The notes: generated by a model from the letters alone, not told the origin. Numbered from the stretch's first letter, positions 12,329 to 24,299 are shown. The stretch: DNA of 64,000 nucleotides from Ditylenchus dipsaci (GCA_004194705.1 SADC01001168.1:372001-436000); one strand, 5' to 3'. Made by a program: numbers and translations.

Positions 12329-12739
12329 GGCCCTGTACGACAATAGGTCCCATTTTTCGCCTTGGTCCCCCTGTTGATTTTTTTCGCTGATTTTAATTTT
12401 CGAATCTATTTTTGCTTATTTTTATTATACGTGTCTATACGTGTGCATGCCAACAAGTCAGAAGGATTTTGGGCTCATATGAAACATAAGATCAAGCGCC
12501 TCTATGGAACCAGTAATAATTTGCTCGCCTCGTACATTGCTGAAGCCGTTTTTCGTCAGAACTGTCGTGCAAGAAATCAGAATTATTTCAGAAAATTTGT
12601 TGAACAACTCGTGAAAATTTATGAATGTTAGTGTGCCGCCGAAAGAAGAGAATAAAATTGGTTAAAATAGATGCAAAAAATAAAAAAAAATCTACAGGGG
12701 GGACCAAGGCAAAAAATGGACCTATTGTCGTATAGGGCC
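12329..12739 (+). mobile_element. Merlin (IS1016/ISXO2-like) deletion derivative, TSD CATAATTG
   Basis: TIRs GGCCCTGTACGACAATAGGT and its near complement are flanked by the identical 8-mer CATAATTG (12,321-12,328 and 12,740-12,747). Merlin elements make 8-9 bp duplications. A reading frame at 12,440-12,631 has ANKSEGFWAHMKHKIKRLYG and SYIAEAVFRQN, the C-terminal part of the ISXO2-type DDE transposase domain. The upstream catalytic part is missing, so this copy is non-autonomous. It duplicates at 19,192-19,602. Confidence 0.88.
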
Positions 12740-13170
12740 CATAATTGTGTGATCCAAACGTGCCTTTTTGTCGCCATCTATACAATATCTTTCTTTGAGA
12801 CTAAACCTATGAATAATGCTCGATTTAGTGATCTCTCTCTTAAGTGGTAATAATTACTGATTTTTTTTCTATTCAATAAAAATATATCTGATTAAGTAAA
12901 CACGATATTAAGTGACTTTTTCAATTTTGTGATCTCGTTTGTGGTTTTTCATCCTGTTCCCTAATTTTTTTCAGACATCGTCTTCAGCGTGAAATTCTGC
13001 TTTAGACGCATAGCTTAGTACACACATGCTTTCCGGTGTTAAGGAGATGAATATGTAAATCAAAGTTTTTAGCAAGCAAATTTTTTATGTTAGTTTAATA
13101 GTGAATATAAGAGTTTATATTAAAAAAAGCGCAAAAAGCTCATGTTTTTTTTGTTTTTTCAGAGGTTTTT

Positions 13171-15153
13171 TCAATTTCCTTTAACAATATCGATAAGGCC
13201 ATCCTTGTATGCACCAGAGCACTCCCCAGTTATTGCTTTTTCTAGAGAACTATTGTACAATTGCTGAAACTGACTCCGAACATCTCCCAAATCCACTTCA
13301 GCTCTGGAAACAATGAGTCGAATAAGGTCATTGTCTCGCGTTCCGAGTCCCTTCAACCAAAGATTTTAGCAAGCTCATAGTAATGTGCTCTTTACCTTCA
13401 TGGACTGACTGATCAACTCAGCAAAAAATGCCGGACGATTAGTAATAGCCTTAACAATACCTAGATGAGCGTCTCTAATATCACCGCTAAACTCTTTTGG
13501 ATAGCTTCTTCGATAGTGTGTCCAGCAGTTTTCTTGTATTCATCAAAAATCAAACGCAGCTGATTAAAGTTTTGACTGGCCAAAATAGAATTGAAAGTTC
13601 CTTCATCAGTGCCAAATTTTTGAGTTCCTGCTTTGTAAAGAGAGCGAGCATCCTATAAATCCATACAATTTTATATTTTTACCAAGTAAAAATTAAGTTA
13701 ACTATACGGAGCTATTAGTAGTTTCACGCTTTGACAATCGGTAAGATTTTGCAAAGATCAAGAAAATTGATTTTCGATTTTTGAGCACTATTTTTTTCAG
13801 AACATTGCCACTGAAGTTTGTTGCTCGTATGATTTTTTCGAATGTGAGAAATAAAAATTACCGTATTTTTTCTAAAAAGGCCTCCGGAGGCTCTTTATTT
13901 AAACCCCTAATTTTCGAAAAAAAATTAGGTCGATTTTTAAGATTTGTGGGGAAAATATAAAATTAAAAAAGCAGAATCGGTAGAGCGCGTGGAAGTTAAT
14001 AAAACGCATCAAACATGGGCTGAGATACAGGCTCCCAAAGTCAGGGGACCGTTCTAGAGCAAGAGGCTTTCTTATAGAAAATACGGTACCTGATTAGCTT
14101 TAAGTGCATCAGTTCTGCCGGACTCGTCTCTAGAACCCACACAAAGTGATACAAGCACTTTTTGGAAGTCTCCACTAGTCTCACTCATCAACTCTTTCTC
14201 CAATTCTTTTCCAAAGAGTTGTTTGTAGGTGTGCTTTAGCTCATTTATTTGAGCATTGGATCGTGTGGTGAGTATTTCAATTAAAATGTTTTCTTTAGTG
14301 CCAATGCCAGAGAAGGCCTTTTTCAATTGTTGAGCATCATATTGGGCTGGTGGTGTCATAAGAGCAAGGACAAGGTTTTCAAAGTCACCAGAGAGCTCTT
14401 TTTTCAAGTCACTGTTCAAATCACTCCCGTACTGTACTTTGTAGACTTTGGCGATTTCCTGCCTCTGAATTAAGGCAAACATATAATGTACTTAAGAATT
14501 ATTTTTTCTTTTAAGAGTAAAAATTAGAAATCAGTAGCAATTGAAGGGGCATGCCTGTATGTTTCCGAAAATTAAGGCGGGGTAGAGCTCGCGGGCCCAG
14601 CATTTTTTTAATTGTTCCATTTTTCACTCTTTTTTGCGTCAAATATGATATTGATGACCTTATACTTTTTTAAACTTCGCCATAAACTTAAAAAATTTAG
14701 ACAAAAGCGAATGTGCAAACAGAAAAGAAATAAAATAATGCAAAAATAAATGCTGGTCCCAGCCTTCTCTCCGTGTATGGCACGGGCATGTTCCTTTAAA
14801 GATTTTGTGATACTGGCCGATTTTTGCCTTGCTCCCCTGCTGTTTTTTTTATTTTAATCATCAATTTTTTTTGAATTTTTGCTGAAAGAACATGCTCGAA
14901 TAGTTAACTTTCTTGGCACGGCTATTTTGACGGAAAACAGCCTCTATGCTAGGCCATAACAAACAACAGAAGTGACCAAGCAAAAAATGAGCCAGTATCA
15001 GGGAAGTAAGTACCTGTTGGTTGTTGCAAGAAGTCAAGGCACGTATCACCTTTTGTTTATCACATCCCATGCCTTTCATTGCTTTGTGAAGCAGCTCGGC
15101 TGAGTGATTGGCATTGAAATTGGATTAGCTTTGATAGTTGGTTGACTCCACAT
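13171..15153 (-). CDS. Annexin (four-repeat, Ca2+/phospholipid binding)
   Basis: Exons in order of transcription: 15,153-15,014, about 14,465-14,090, 13,652-13,396, 13,350-13,171, giving about 315 residues, a normal annexin length. Annexin repeat signatures are clear: KAMKGMGCDKQKVIRALTS, FSGIGTKENILIEILTTRS, KFGTDEGTFNSILASQNF and KGLGTRDNDLIRLIVSRAEVD. Type II calcium loops (G-x-GT) are kept. It probably binds acidic membranes in a calcium-dependent way. Two single-base losses break the frame: near 15,125 (after PTIKANP) and near 13,495 (after EEAIQK). Both are missing an A in an A-run on the coding strand, so they may be sequencing errors. Introns carry a Merlin remnant and a pogo-type MITE, the latter exactly in a splice donor. 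Confidence 0.93.
13861..14086. mobile_element. pogo-type MITE T1, inserted in annexin splice donor
   Basis: Tip CCGTATTTTTTCTA and complement TAGAAAATACGG, flanked by TA on both sides. Subterminal module AAAGGCCTCCGGAGGC. The core contains AATCGGTAGAGCGCGTGG, shared with copies at 37,997 and 40,532. It occupies the annexin intron so that the donor reads CAG|GTACCGTATT. Confidence 0.88.
14808..15000 (-). mobile_element. Short Merlin-related remnant in annexin intron 1
   Basis: Ends TGATACTGGC and GCCAGTATCA form a perfect 10-bp inverted pair. Subterminal TTTTTGCCTTGCTCCCC resembles the Merlin copies in the palindrome arms. The minus strand encodes IEAVFRQNSRAKKVNYS, the same transposase tail as in those copies. 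No clear target duplication was found. Confidence 0.7.
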
Positions 15154-17820
15154 TTTGATGCTAAATAATTTTAAGTATATCAAGAAACAGTCTTCTTAAC
15201 AAAAATAACAATATATTTGTGGAGAAAAGGGATTGCTCAATTGAGGAGAGGTGTGATTCATTTGAAAACCACGAAAACAAACTTTTGTGTGCAATTAACA
15301 ATCGATATATTTTTTCCTTCCTCTTTTCTTTTTTTTTATTTTGTTAGAACTGGAAATAAAAAATATGTGTGTAACGAAAAATGTAGATTACTTTTTTATT
15401 TGCTTATTTTGTAATTATTGTACTTTCAAACACCATTTCAGTGAAAGTTTATGATTTTCACTAATTATATTTTTAAGAATACAAAAGATATAAATTAAGA
15501 AATCCTGAAAGCCGAATAGATCTGTAAAGTATCTAAAAAACCACAATTAAATACATGCCTACAAAATTCAGTGTTGGGCAGTTTTTTCGATTAGTCGATT
15601 TGCATAAAAAAAAATTATGCACACTTGACGAGTACCTATGCATTCAGTCCAAGCTGTAAATTAGCTTTTTATGTCTGTTCATTCATTACTAAAATTACAC
15701 AACAAAATAGAAATCAGTTTTTAGTGAATTGCTAAAAAATGTAGAAAACGTTCTGAAAGGATTCAAAAATTTGAAATTCTCTTGCATGATCCACTCTTGC
15801 ATGATTATCAGTAAAAATCAAAGGACCATGCTCACACGTTTTTAATGGTCTCCCGCCAATTCAAATAACTTTCCATATTGATGGATTTACGTACGAATTT
15901 TTCGATTGGTTTTTTAATAAAACTATACCTGAAATCAAATTGTAGACCTTTTTTGTTAGAAATCAAGTTAAAGAATTCGGACAAAAGATCGATCATTTTT
16001 TTAGAATTGGCGGGGGCCATTTATAACGCGTGTGCATGGTCTTTAATAAAAAGGAGAAAACGCGCAGCTTGCATAAATAATGTTTTTAAAAGCAAAGGAC
16101 TCTTAACTAAGGGCTAAACAAGCAGTTTCACAGGTAATTATGTCATGCTGACTGACAATACTGTAAAATCTAACAATTTGCTCGCAATACTTTATGTGCA
16201 TGACCTAAAATGTATTCTACAGCATGTCGGAATAAACTAAAAGTCCACTATAGATAATAATGAATAGCTGAAGCTGTATTATCTTTTAAACTTCACAATT
16301 TTTCGAAGATGTGCTTATTTTTGCAGGCAGTTTCATATTTATAGCTATAATTAGTGTCGCATTTTCGTAAACATCCTTGTCATAAATTGCTATCAATTTT
16401 AGTGAGATAAGACGGCAAAAACAGTTGACAATAACATAAAAATTGTGATTGAAACGTTAAAAAAAGTCTTTGGTACGAGCTCGTACTTCGTACTCTTGCT
16501 CATCTGCGTACCTAACTTCTTGGGCCTCTCTATTAATCTTTTTCAAAGGTCTCCTACTCGTCCTCGTAGTACGAATTCACAACATTGCAATTAACTTTAA
16601 CCTTAAGCATTTTTAAATAAAAAAGACGCCAATTTTAAATTTCAAATTTTGATTAAAAAAGCATCCTTCCCCCTGTAGTTTGATTTTTTTCTTAGATAAA
16701 AAAAACTGCCGGCTTTCTCATGAAATCGGGGTCAAAATACACGAATATGTGGACAAAAGTTATAACTGATGCAACGGGACCACTCAAAAGTATGACGGAG
16801 ACCTCGGAAATATCGAAATCAAATATCCGATAACCGATATCCTGCCTTTTTTGACATCCGATATTTTTCCATATCCGGTATCCGATATCCGATCCGACAT
16901 TTTTTCATATCCGATGCAGCCGTGTTACACTGGTATTGAAGTTTGATCAACGCGTCCATTAACCACCAATCAACCACCAAGCCAGCCACCGGACTAGAAG
17001 GAATATTTCAAGATCTTGATCAAAATATTCTAATATTGAATATTTAAGTACACTTTTTTTGTTTGCCGAGTGGACTAAAGTGCATCATACGCAGTCCACA
17101 CAAAATGTCAAAAAAAATATCAAAAAACCCTGAGCGCCGAGAGCTGAGCGCCGATATGAAAAAAAGCGCCAGCGCCCGAAAGTGGTGAAATTTCACCTGA
17201 CTTTTATTCAAACCCAAAAATCTTTTACTATTTCCCAAGATCTCATCCCTGATTATTTTTATCACGGTAGAACGCAGGGTGAGCGTCTTTTAAAGTTTAG
17301 AACTAAAATTTTTCGTTTTTTTAGAAATTGTAGTACCAAAATGTAGCTGACATTCAGGGCTACAATTTGGTACCAAAAATTTTAAAAATTTCGAAAAATT
17401 TAGACTTAAAAAGTGGTCCTAAAATGCTGACGGTGAATTTAGTGAACGGTGAAAATAGTGACGGTGAAAATAGTGAACGGTGAAAACAGTGACGGTGAAA
17501 CGTAGTGCACCCCAAAAAATATTGGTATTGGTATTGGGCAAAGGCAAATGCCCATCTCTACGTGAAACCTCTAATACTAGTCCCTTAGTTCAAAATCGTG
17601 TTTTCGGCATTGTGTTTTGACCCACATTTTGAAGTCTTCTCTCAGGCATGTTACCACCCATTTGGTGGCTCATCTCACTGTCTACAAAATAGGTGGTAAC
17701 TTTCATAGAAGCAGTCTTCAAAGTATGGGTCAAAGCGCAATGCCACAAACACCATTTCGAACAAGGCGCGGGAGGAAGCAGTTAGGTGCTACTGTTAGAG
17801 GTTTTACGGTACCTTTGGTC
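15154..17820. other. Gene-poor loop DNA with MITE remnants
   Basis: I see no convincing exon here. Contents: a palindromic MITE at 15,824-16,041; GTACGAG/CGTACTC inverted words at about 16,470-16,580; GATATCCGATATCC reiterations at 16,805-16,925, related to 4,430-4,495; a GTACCAAAA element at about 17,290-17,400; a tandem GTGAACGGTGAAAATA array at 17,420-17,510; and a solo end of element B family at 17,518-17,562. Confidence 0.6.
15824..16041. mobile_element. Palindromic MITE (TCCCGCCAATTC family)
   Basis: GACCATGCTCACACG at the left returns inverted as CGTGTGCATGGTC at the right, with GTCTCCCGCCAATTC and GAATTGGCGGGGGCC just inside. The family is shared with the cleaner copy at 31,327-31,557. 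Confidence 0.7.
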
Positions 17821-17822
17821 CC

Positions 17823-18780
17823 TTAAGGCGATTTCATTATTAAATTACCATGATCTGAAATAGCCGCTCTTATCAAAACTCGAAATGGTGAAGGTCTTTG
17901 TGAATCGTAGACCATATGCATTTCCAGTTTTCCCTTGGAAACGTAATTAAACACAGAAAATAGTTTTGTCTCATGTTCCTTTGCGCAAAAGAAGAAAGCG
18001 CAAGGACAACGGCTGCTAGCATTCATAAACTTCTAAAAATTTTAACAACTACAGTTGACACATTTACTACTAGGGTCAATATTTTTTACCCTCACCAACA
18101 ATTCCACTAATTCGTCAACGTCCAAATATGTATGTGCACCAATAAATAAATATAATTCTCTAGATTGGTTATTAGCCAAAGGTTTTGAGTTGAGATAGTC
18201 CACCAAGTCCTCAATATTAACTTCTATTATTCCATATACGGGCAGCATCAATTGATGGCATTGGTGGGAAAGGTTGGGAAAGGTCAAGCAGGGTAGCTGA
18301 AGGAATCAATGGCCTAATTCCTGATTTGCCACTCCTTTGAGTTATATTGTGAGTGTAACACTCTTTTCGCTTCACAAATTTTTTGGTGACGTTCATAATT
18401 GGATATGCGTCCAAGTTCAGTTGGATAACTAGTAGTTTGGCCTTTGCAAAAACTTGAAGTAGTTGTGAGGGTACACCAGTGTAGTGTATGGTTACATGAA
18501 GCCGTTGCCTTTGCCAGAAATTACTAAGTTGGGGAATTTCGGCAATTAGTTCCAGGCTGGATTTGGACAAGGCAGGTTCCAGAAACACAATTTCTGTAGG
18601 CTTTACCCTCAAAAATTTGAATAAAAGCAAGGGATGGAGTTTGTGGAACTTCCTTCTCCAGCCAATATCAGTTCCAGGCACAACCAGGTTATATGGAGAA
18701 ATAAGTGGAGATCCTATCCAACCTACTACTAGAACACCGTCACTTGGAAGGCCAAAAATATGACCTTAAATGCACACTTT
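17823..18780 (-). pseudogene. Unrecognised protein-coding fragment truncated at palindrome junction
   Basis: The minus strand has a coding-like frame from about 18,772 down to about 18,250 (words GVLVVGWIGSPLISPYN, EIVFLEPALSKSSLELIAEI). It continues after an apparent one-base frameshift near 18,250 with VYGIIEVNIEDLVDYLNSK to a stop at 18,042. A further coding-like piece, 18,010-17,823 (HMVYDSQRPSPFRVLIRAA), could be a 3' exon. No ATG is found upstream. The frame runs into the inner edge of the right palindrome arm (18,782), so the 5' part may have been lost there. I do not recognise the family; repeat-like beta/alpha character and the position resemble F-box-associated proteins, but I would not assign it. 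Confidence 0.5.
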
Positions 18781-19191
18781 TCTCTTATATTCACTATTGA
18801 ACTAACATAAAAAATTTGCTTGCAGAACACTTAAAAATCGATAAATATACTCAAACTTATAAAAACTTTGATTTACATATTCATCTCCTTAACACCGGAA
18901 AGCATGTGTGTACTAAGCTATGCGTCTAAAGCAGAATTTCACGCTGAAGACGATGTCTGAAAAAAATTAGGGAACAGGATGAAAAACCACAAACGAGATC
19001 ACAAAATTGAAAAAGTCACTTAATATCGTGTTTACTTAATCAGATATATTTTTATTGAATAGAAAAAAAATCAGTAATTATTACCACTTAAGAGAGAGAT
19101 CACTAAATCGAGCATTATTCATAGGTTTAGTCTCAAAGAAAGATATTGTATAGATGGCGACAAAAAGGCACGTTTGGATCACACAATTATG

Positions 19192-19602
19192 GGCCCTATA
19201 CGACAATAGGTCCCATTTTTTGCCTTGGTCCCCCTGTAGATTTTTTTTTATTTTTTGCATCTATTTTAACCAATTTTATTCTCTTCTTTCGGCGGCACAC
19301 TAACATTCATAAATTTTCACGAGTTGTTCAACAAATTTTCTGAAATAATTCTGATTTCTTGCACGACAGTTCTGACGAAAAACGGCTTCAGCAATGTACG
19401 AGGCGAGCAAATTATTACTGGTTCCATAGAGGCGCTTGATCTTATGTTTCATATGAGCCCAAAATCCTTCTGACTTGTTGGCATGCACACGTATAGACAC
19501 GTATAATAAAAATAAGCAAAAATAGATTCGAAAATTAAAATCAGCGAAAAAAATCAACAGGGGGACCAAGGCGAAAAATGGGACCTATTGTCGTACAGGG
19601 CC
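19192..19602 (-). mobile_element. Merlin deletion derivative (right-arm copy)
   Basis: Exact counterpart of 12,329-12,739 with the same ends, same internal transposase tail and CAATTATG flanks (the complement of CATAATTG). Its presence in both arms shows it inserted before the inverted duplication. Confidence 0.88.
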
Positions 19603-19671
19603 CAATTATGAGACTACTGATAATTTTAAGTCCACTATTAGTTGTACTAAGTTTTTTTTGTCAAAAGAAGC

Positions 19672-22600
19672 TTATTTCGATGCAGCCTTCTGATCTTGTT
19701 TCTCAATCACTCCAAAAGACTTGACTATGTGAAGCTTCTGGTCTATTTGAATCAACTCTAGTTGCATGGGTTTGATGATTGGACGAATATGTTCAATCTG
19801 TAAACCTCTTTTTTACTGCCAGATAAAACAATTTTCTGCATTTATATTTTAAAAACCAGTGTTGTTTTTGGCATGGCAAGAATTGAGCAATAAGAACTGA
19901 GATCAAATGATTTCATAAAGCAACTTAAGTAATTGCGAGATTTGAACTGCGAGAAACGCGCCCTTAGATTCGAGATGCATCCTTATGTAGCGCAAGATTT
20001 GCACCTCACGATATGTGAATCAACGTATGGGACGCAAAAATTGTACCGTATTTTTCACAACTGTTAGACAATAAACTGTGAGATTTCAACTCCAATATTT
20101 GCGCACGAAGATTTGGGACCTTATGTACTTGGGGGGGGGCCACCGATTTTTTCACCAAAATTTTTACGTTTTATATAGTGATCAAGTTAATTATGGTGAT
20201 TTAATTGACCATGATCACTTTAATCAACATATTTTCTATGGTCACTAAGAGACGGTTAACATAATTATTATGATTATTAGAATCAACATGTAAAAATTGA
20301 AGAAAAACCGAGGTGAAAAAATCGGTGCCCCCCCCCCAAAGTACATAAGGTCCAAGATTTGCGCTGTATCTTTTGAACTGCAAGACTTGCGAGGATCCTT
20401 GATTTTGAAAGTCTTTGCCAGTTCTGTTTTGACATTCTCGTAACGAAAATTGCAAGAATTCCAATTGTGCCAATCGTTTTTGAATAACTTTGCAATTTTG
20501 CCCATTAAAAATCTTGCGTGGCAAATCTTGCAGTGCAAAAATCATTCACAGTCTCTTGTCTAACAGTATCAAATCTTGCGTCACAATTTTCGTGGGATAT
20601 CTTGGCGTGCAAATTATCAGTCGCAGATCTTGCAGCGGATAAGGACGCAGCGCAAATATTCGGGTTCATTTCTTGGAGCTCAATTCTCACATTCTCTTAT
20701 CTAACAGTCGTAATTCTTACAATGCGATTTTCGTAGCGCAAAATATGTTGTTCGTAAATCATCTGTCGCAAATTTTTTTGGTCAAGTCTTGCCACGCCCT
20801 GTTTTTCCAGGGCATATCTGAATTTTAATTTGCCGCCAATTTAGCCAAAATCACACGGGGCCAAGCGCTTTCAGATGACTTTTTCCAATGATAGCCTAAT
20901 ATTTTTTTCTGCAGGGTTTCTACCATGTTTGAGCATTTTTCACATACAAATTGCTTTTGGACCAGAATTTTGTAAACTTTAAATGTCCAGACAGTAATTT
21001 TTTTGCGAAAATATTATTTTCGGCAAAGATGTTTCAAACATAGCAAAAAATATATTAGGCCCTTATTGGAAAAATTTATATCAAAGTGCTTGGTCGCCTC
21101 TATGATTTTGTCTAAATTCGCTGCAAAATGCGGAACAAATATTTGCTGCGAAATTCAGATACCTCAGTTTTTATTATTATTCAGTCGAAAAATTAATAAA
21201 GTGAACATTCGGTGATCTATTTACGGATAAATTTAAATATTACCTGTTCATCATTAGCTATGATCCATCGCTTCAGACCATAAATAAGCGCTTCTATATT
21301 TTCGGACCATACTAATTTCTCTACTATCACTTTTACCACATCTAGTGAAAAGTTCAGAAAAGCCTGAAAAATACCAACCATTTATTGATCTTACTGAGAA
21401 AATTAACAACTGACTTTGGAAGTGACAATATCGAGCTTAGACATTTCAAGGAAATAAATGCAGCTGTCTAACAAGGGCTCAGATGAAAACAGTTCAGCGG
21501 CAAAGTAAATAGCACAGACGTTTTCAAGCGACAAAATAGCCTTAAAATCTTCAAAAAGTTAGGAACTGTACAAAAGCCCTTGAGAAATTCGGCGCTAGCA
21601 TCGAATAATCAAGGTTTTCAGAACTTTAATTTTTGGTCACATTTAGGGTCTCAAAAAAATTCGCACAAGTTTCATAAAATCTCCTGTTACTTCGGGTTTT
21701 AAATTTAAAAATGGGGTTTCAAGATTTCAATGAAAATACAAGGATTTCTTCGCACTGGTAGGTATAAATATTAGGTGAGCCAATAGAATGTGTCAGGAAA
21801 CTAGAGACAGAAAGTGGGGATCAAGTAAAATTCCAAGAAAAGATTTTTAACCATAATTTTGACCTAGACCAAAGCCAATATTTTTTAAAACGGCCAAGCA
21901 AGATCTTGGCCAGAAACCAAGATTAACCCATGTTTGGCCAAATTTTTAAATTCGTTTCTTATTTTTTACTGGATTGGGCACACGTTGAAAATTGATACTG
22001 GGACGCAGTTAACGTTACACAATTTTTTGTAGAAAAACTTGTAATAAACAAAATACAATTTAGCGTGTCTTTTACTTTGAAAAAAAAATGCAAAGGTTTT
22101 TACAAAGTCATCAAATTTTGCTATCCGACAATTCCTCGTCTTTCGAGTTTCTGTGAAGCCAGACTTCAATTCTCAAATGTGATCTTTCAACTAGCAGTAT
22201 ACCCTTATCCACTTTCGAACATCCATAAATTTTTCTATAATCCACATTTTCAAATTCAGAGACAGAACTACTCAGACTACTCTGTTTTAAAAATTATTTC
22301 GACTTTGATGACCGAAAAAAACCATACATGAAGATGTGCTACTATTTGTTCTTGCAAGACAGGAAACTCGTATTTGTTGGCCAAAGCTAAGACTTCTATA
22401 GTTTGTTGATAGTCATCAGCGTGCAAAACCATTTGACCGGTATAAACATAGCGCAGAAGCAGAGAAAAAGGCTTAGCTGGAGTATCGATCAAAGTAATGT
22501 CTTGCTGAGTGGATTCTCGCATTCCCGTGCCAAACATTGCCCTAATAAATCAATTTGATTAATTAATTTATTATTATTTTTCTGAAAAAATTACTTGAAG

Positions 22601-22839
22601 TAGTTACTTCGAACAGAAAGCAAAAATTTATGGGCTGGAAAGCGCTGATTTTCAGCTATAATGACCACATCACTCATTTCTTGGTTGATATACAGCTTGC
22701 TGATCTCATCCACCAAAACTTGGGCCTTTTTAATCACACCTGCGAAGTCGAAATTACAAAAGGTTTAGATTATTGAAAATAAAAATTACTTGATTTTTGT
22801 TTTTTGAATTAAGGTAAGCTTTTCGATCGTCATATTCAT
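19672..22839 (-). CDS. BTB-BACK protein, BTBD9-like (right palindrome copy)
   Basis: Same gene as at 8,678-12,259, transcribed in the opposite direction, so the two 3' ends face the loop. Exons in transcription order: candidate first exon 22,839-22,790, then 22,739-22,595, 22,541-22,328, 21,540-21,415, 21,363-21,244 and 19,797-19,672. The BTB exon translates identically to the left copy (FGTGMREST, LLLRYVYTGQM). The first intron is about 50 bp here, close to the likely ancestral state. No transposon sits at the 5' end, so this is the better candidate for an expressed copy. The phase between exons 1 and 2 does not close as written; A-run length differences between arms suggest an indel there. 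Confidence 0.85.
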
Positions 22840-23217
22840 CTTTGTTTGAAGAACATCCCGGCTGCTTGCTCTAAATATATAAAATTAGATTTTATAAAAA
22901 ACGGTAATCACTCTATTTTTTAAGTTTTTCAACACCTGTTAGACGCAGTTCGTGAATTATCTCTAAGACTCTTAACATTTTCTTAATGCAAAAAACCAAA
23001 ATTGAACTGAAAACACTAGAAATTAGGAATCAAAAACACAAGTCCGATTTTCTTATTTTGCCAAAAAACATTTCTATTATTTCTTCTTAAACAAAAATAA
23101 TTCTATTGAGGTTCCGGATCTAGTTAAGAATAGCTGCCGGATTTTACGCCTTGTTTCCTCCTTGCATATTTGTTTAGTTATCTGCTATTCATATTTTGAT
23201 ATGAAGCGATTTATAAT

Positions 23218-23605
23218 TGTGAGAGAATAAAATCTCTCCTCTTCTAGCTGAAAAGTCTCCGCTTTTATCTGAAATGTCTCCGCCTTTGTCTGAGAAGTCT
23301 CCGCTTCTGTTGAAACCTCTTCGCCTTTGGCTGAAATCTCTCCGTTTTCAGCTGAAAAGTCTCCACTTTTGTTAAAATCTCTGCGCTTTTGTTGAAATTT
23401 AATTCAGTTCAAAAGCGGAGAGATATTAACGAAAAAGAGACATTTCAGCTGAAAACGGACAGATTTCAACAAAAGTAGAGAGATTTCAACAAAAGCGAAT
23501 AGATTTTAGCAATAGTGGAGAGATTTCAGTTTTTTAAGGCAAAACTCAAAAAAGCGGAGACTTTTCAGGTAGAAGCCGAGAATTTTAAGATTTAAAATTT
23601 CTAAT
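23218..23605. mobile_element. Right-arm-specific foldback insertion (TCTCCGCTTTT arrays)
   Basis: The left half holds repeats of GAAAAGTCTCCGCTTTTG and the right half the inverted form AAAAGCGGAGAGATTTCAAC. The left palindrome arm (about 2,425-2,445) has no such DNA: GCGATTTCTAATTATGACG on the complementary strand reads straight through. Flanking TTATAATT and TTCTAATT look like a diverged target duplication. Confidence 0.75.
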
Positions 23606-23969
23606 TATGGATACCGATGGGTTGAAAATGGGTACCGAATAATTTGGTTCAGCCCGAGTCAGGTTTGAAACTAGACTAATAAAATTTTAAAACAGTGGTC
23701 TAGACTAAAGCTGCATAAGTAAAACTGTAGGATATTCCAAAAAGTTTTGTTCCGAAAAATTTTTTATTTTCGAAATGTTTTGATCAATATTTATTTTTCA
23801 GTCTAGTCCAAAATTCAAGAAAATTCAGACGTTGCCCTTTTTAGACTTTTTTATTCACCACTAAAAATATAGCCATCCATTTTATTTAAAGAAAGGTAGG
23901 ATTGGCTTTTTAGTAGCGGGAGCATTCATTTTTTTGGAAAAAAAGATTAGCTAAAAACAAATAACTTAC

Positions 23970-24279
23970 AAAGCGAGGAACAAAGGCTCTGCTCGAATTA
24001 TTTCCAAAACCACTGTTTGCGAAAGAGTTATTCTAAATTTATTACAAATAAAAATGGCTTTTGAATCAAGAAAGATGCATTTCAAACGTCTGCTATTGAC
24101 TCGCTAAATCTTACACTAAATGAAGGCCGACTAAATCCAAAGCCTCCATTAGAAAATCCACCGCTAGTAAATCCACCTCTGCTGTACCCACTTTGGCTGC
24201 GCCTGGGTGGTGGAGACAAGTTTTCATCTTCTTCGTCCCAATCGTCCTCTTGACCATCGATTCGTTCGTATTCAGCCAT
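23970..24279 (-). CDS. Truncated gene with acidic and FG/GGF-rich N-terminus
   Basis: ATG at 24,279, exon 1 to 24,115 (AEYERIDGQEDDWDEEDE, then GYSRGGFTSGGFSNGGFGF), then a clean in-frame exon at 24,032-23,970 (NNSFANSGFGNNSSRAFVPR) with donor GTAAGT. The rest of the gene is not present: the palindrome begins one base past the donor. The N-terminus (acidic DDWDEE then glycine/phenylalanine repeats) resembles Vasa/PL10 DEAD-box helicases or FG-type RNA-binding proteins, but no helicase motif is available to test this. Acceptor CTAAAG precedes the ATG, so an upstream non-coding exon is likely. Confidence 0.6.
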
Positions 24280-24299
24280 TTCTGCTTTAGAATACAAAA

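Larger units (their letters stand above)
2033..13113 (+). repeat. Left arm of a giant inverted duplication
   Basis: This arm is repeated in inverted orientation at 18,782-23,968. Matching landmarks include TTTTTAGCTAATC (2,048 and 23,946), every exon of a BTB-BACK gene, a Merlin remnant and long intronic stretches. Paired coordinates sum to about 31,922-31,931 over most of the inner arm and to about 26,000 beyond 2,760, because a 5.9 kb element was inserted on this side only. The loop between the arms is about 5.7 kb. Confidence 0.93.
18782..23968 (-). repeat. Right arm of the giant inverted duplication
   Basis: Inverted near-identical partner of 2,033-13,113. It lacks element A and the left intron-1 insertion. 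It carries its own differences: about 45 bp additional near 18,825-18,870 and an insertion at about 23,218-23,605. The inner edge is at CTCTTATATTCACTATT; the outer edge is at a splice donor of another gene (23,969). Confidence 0.93.
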
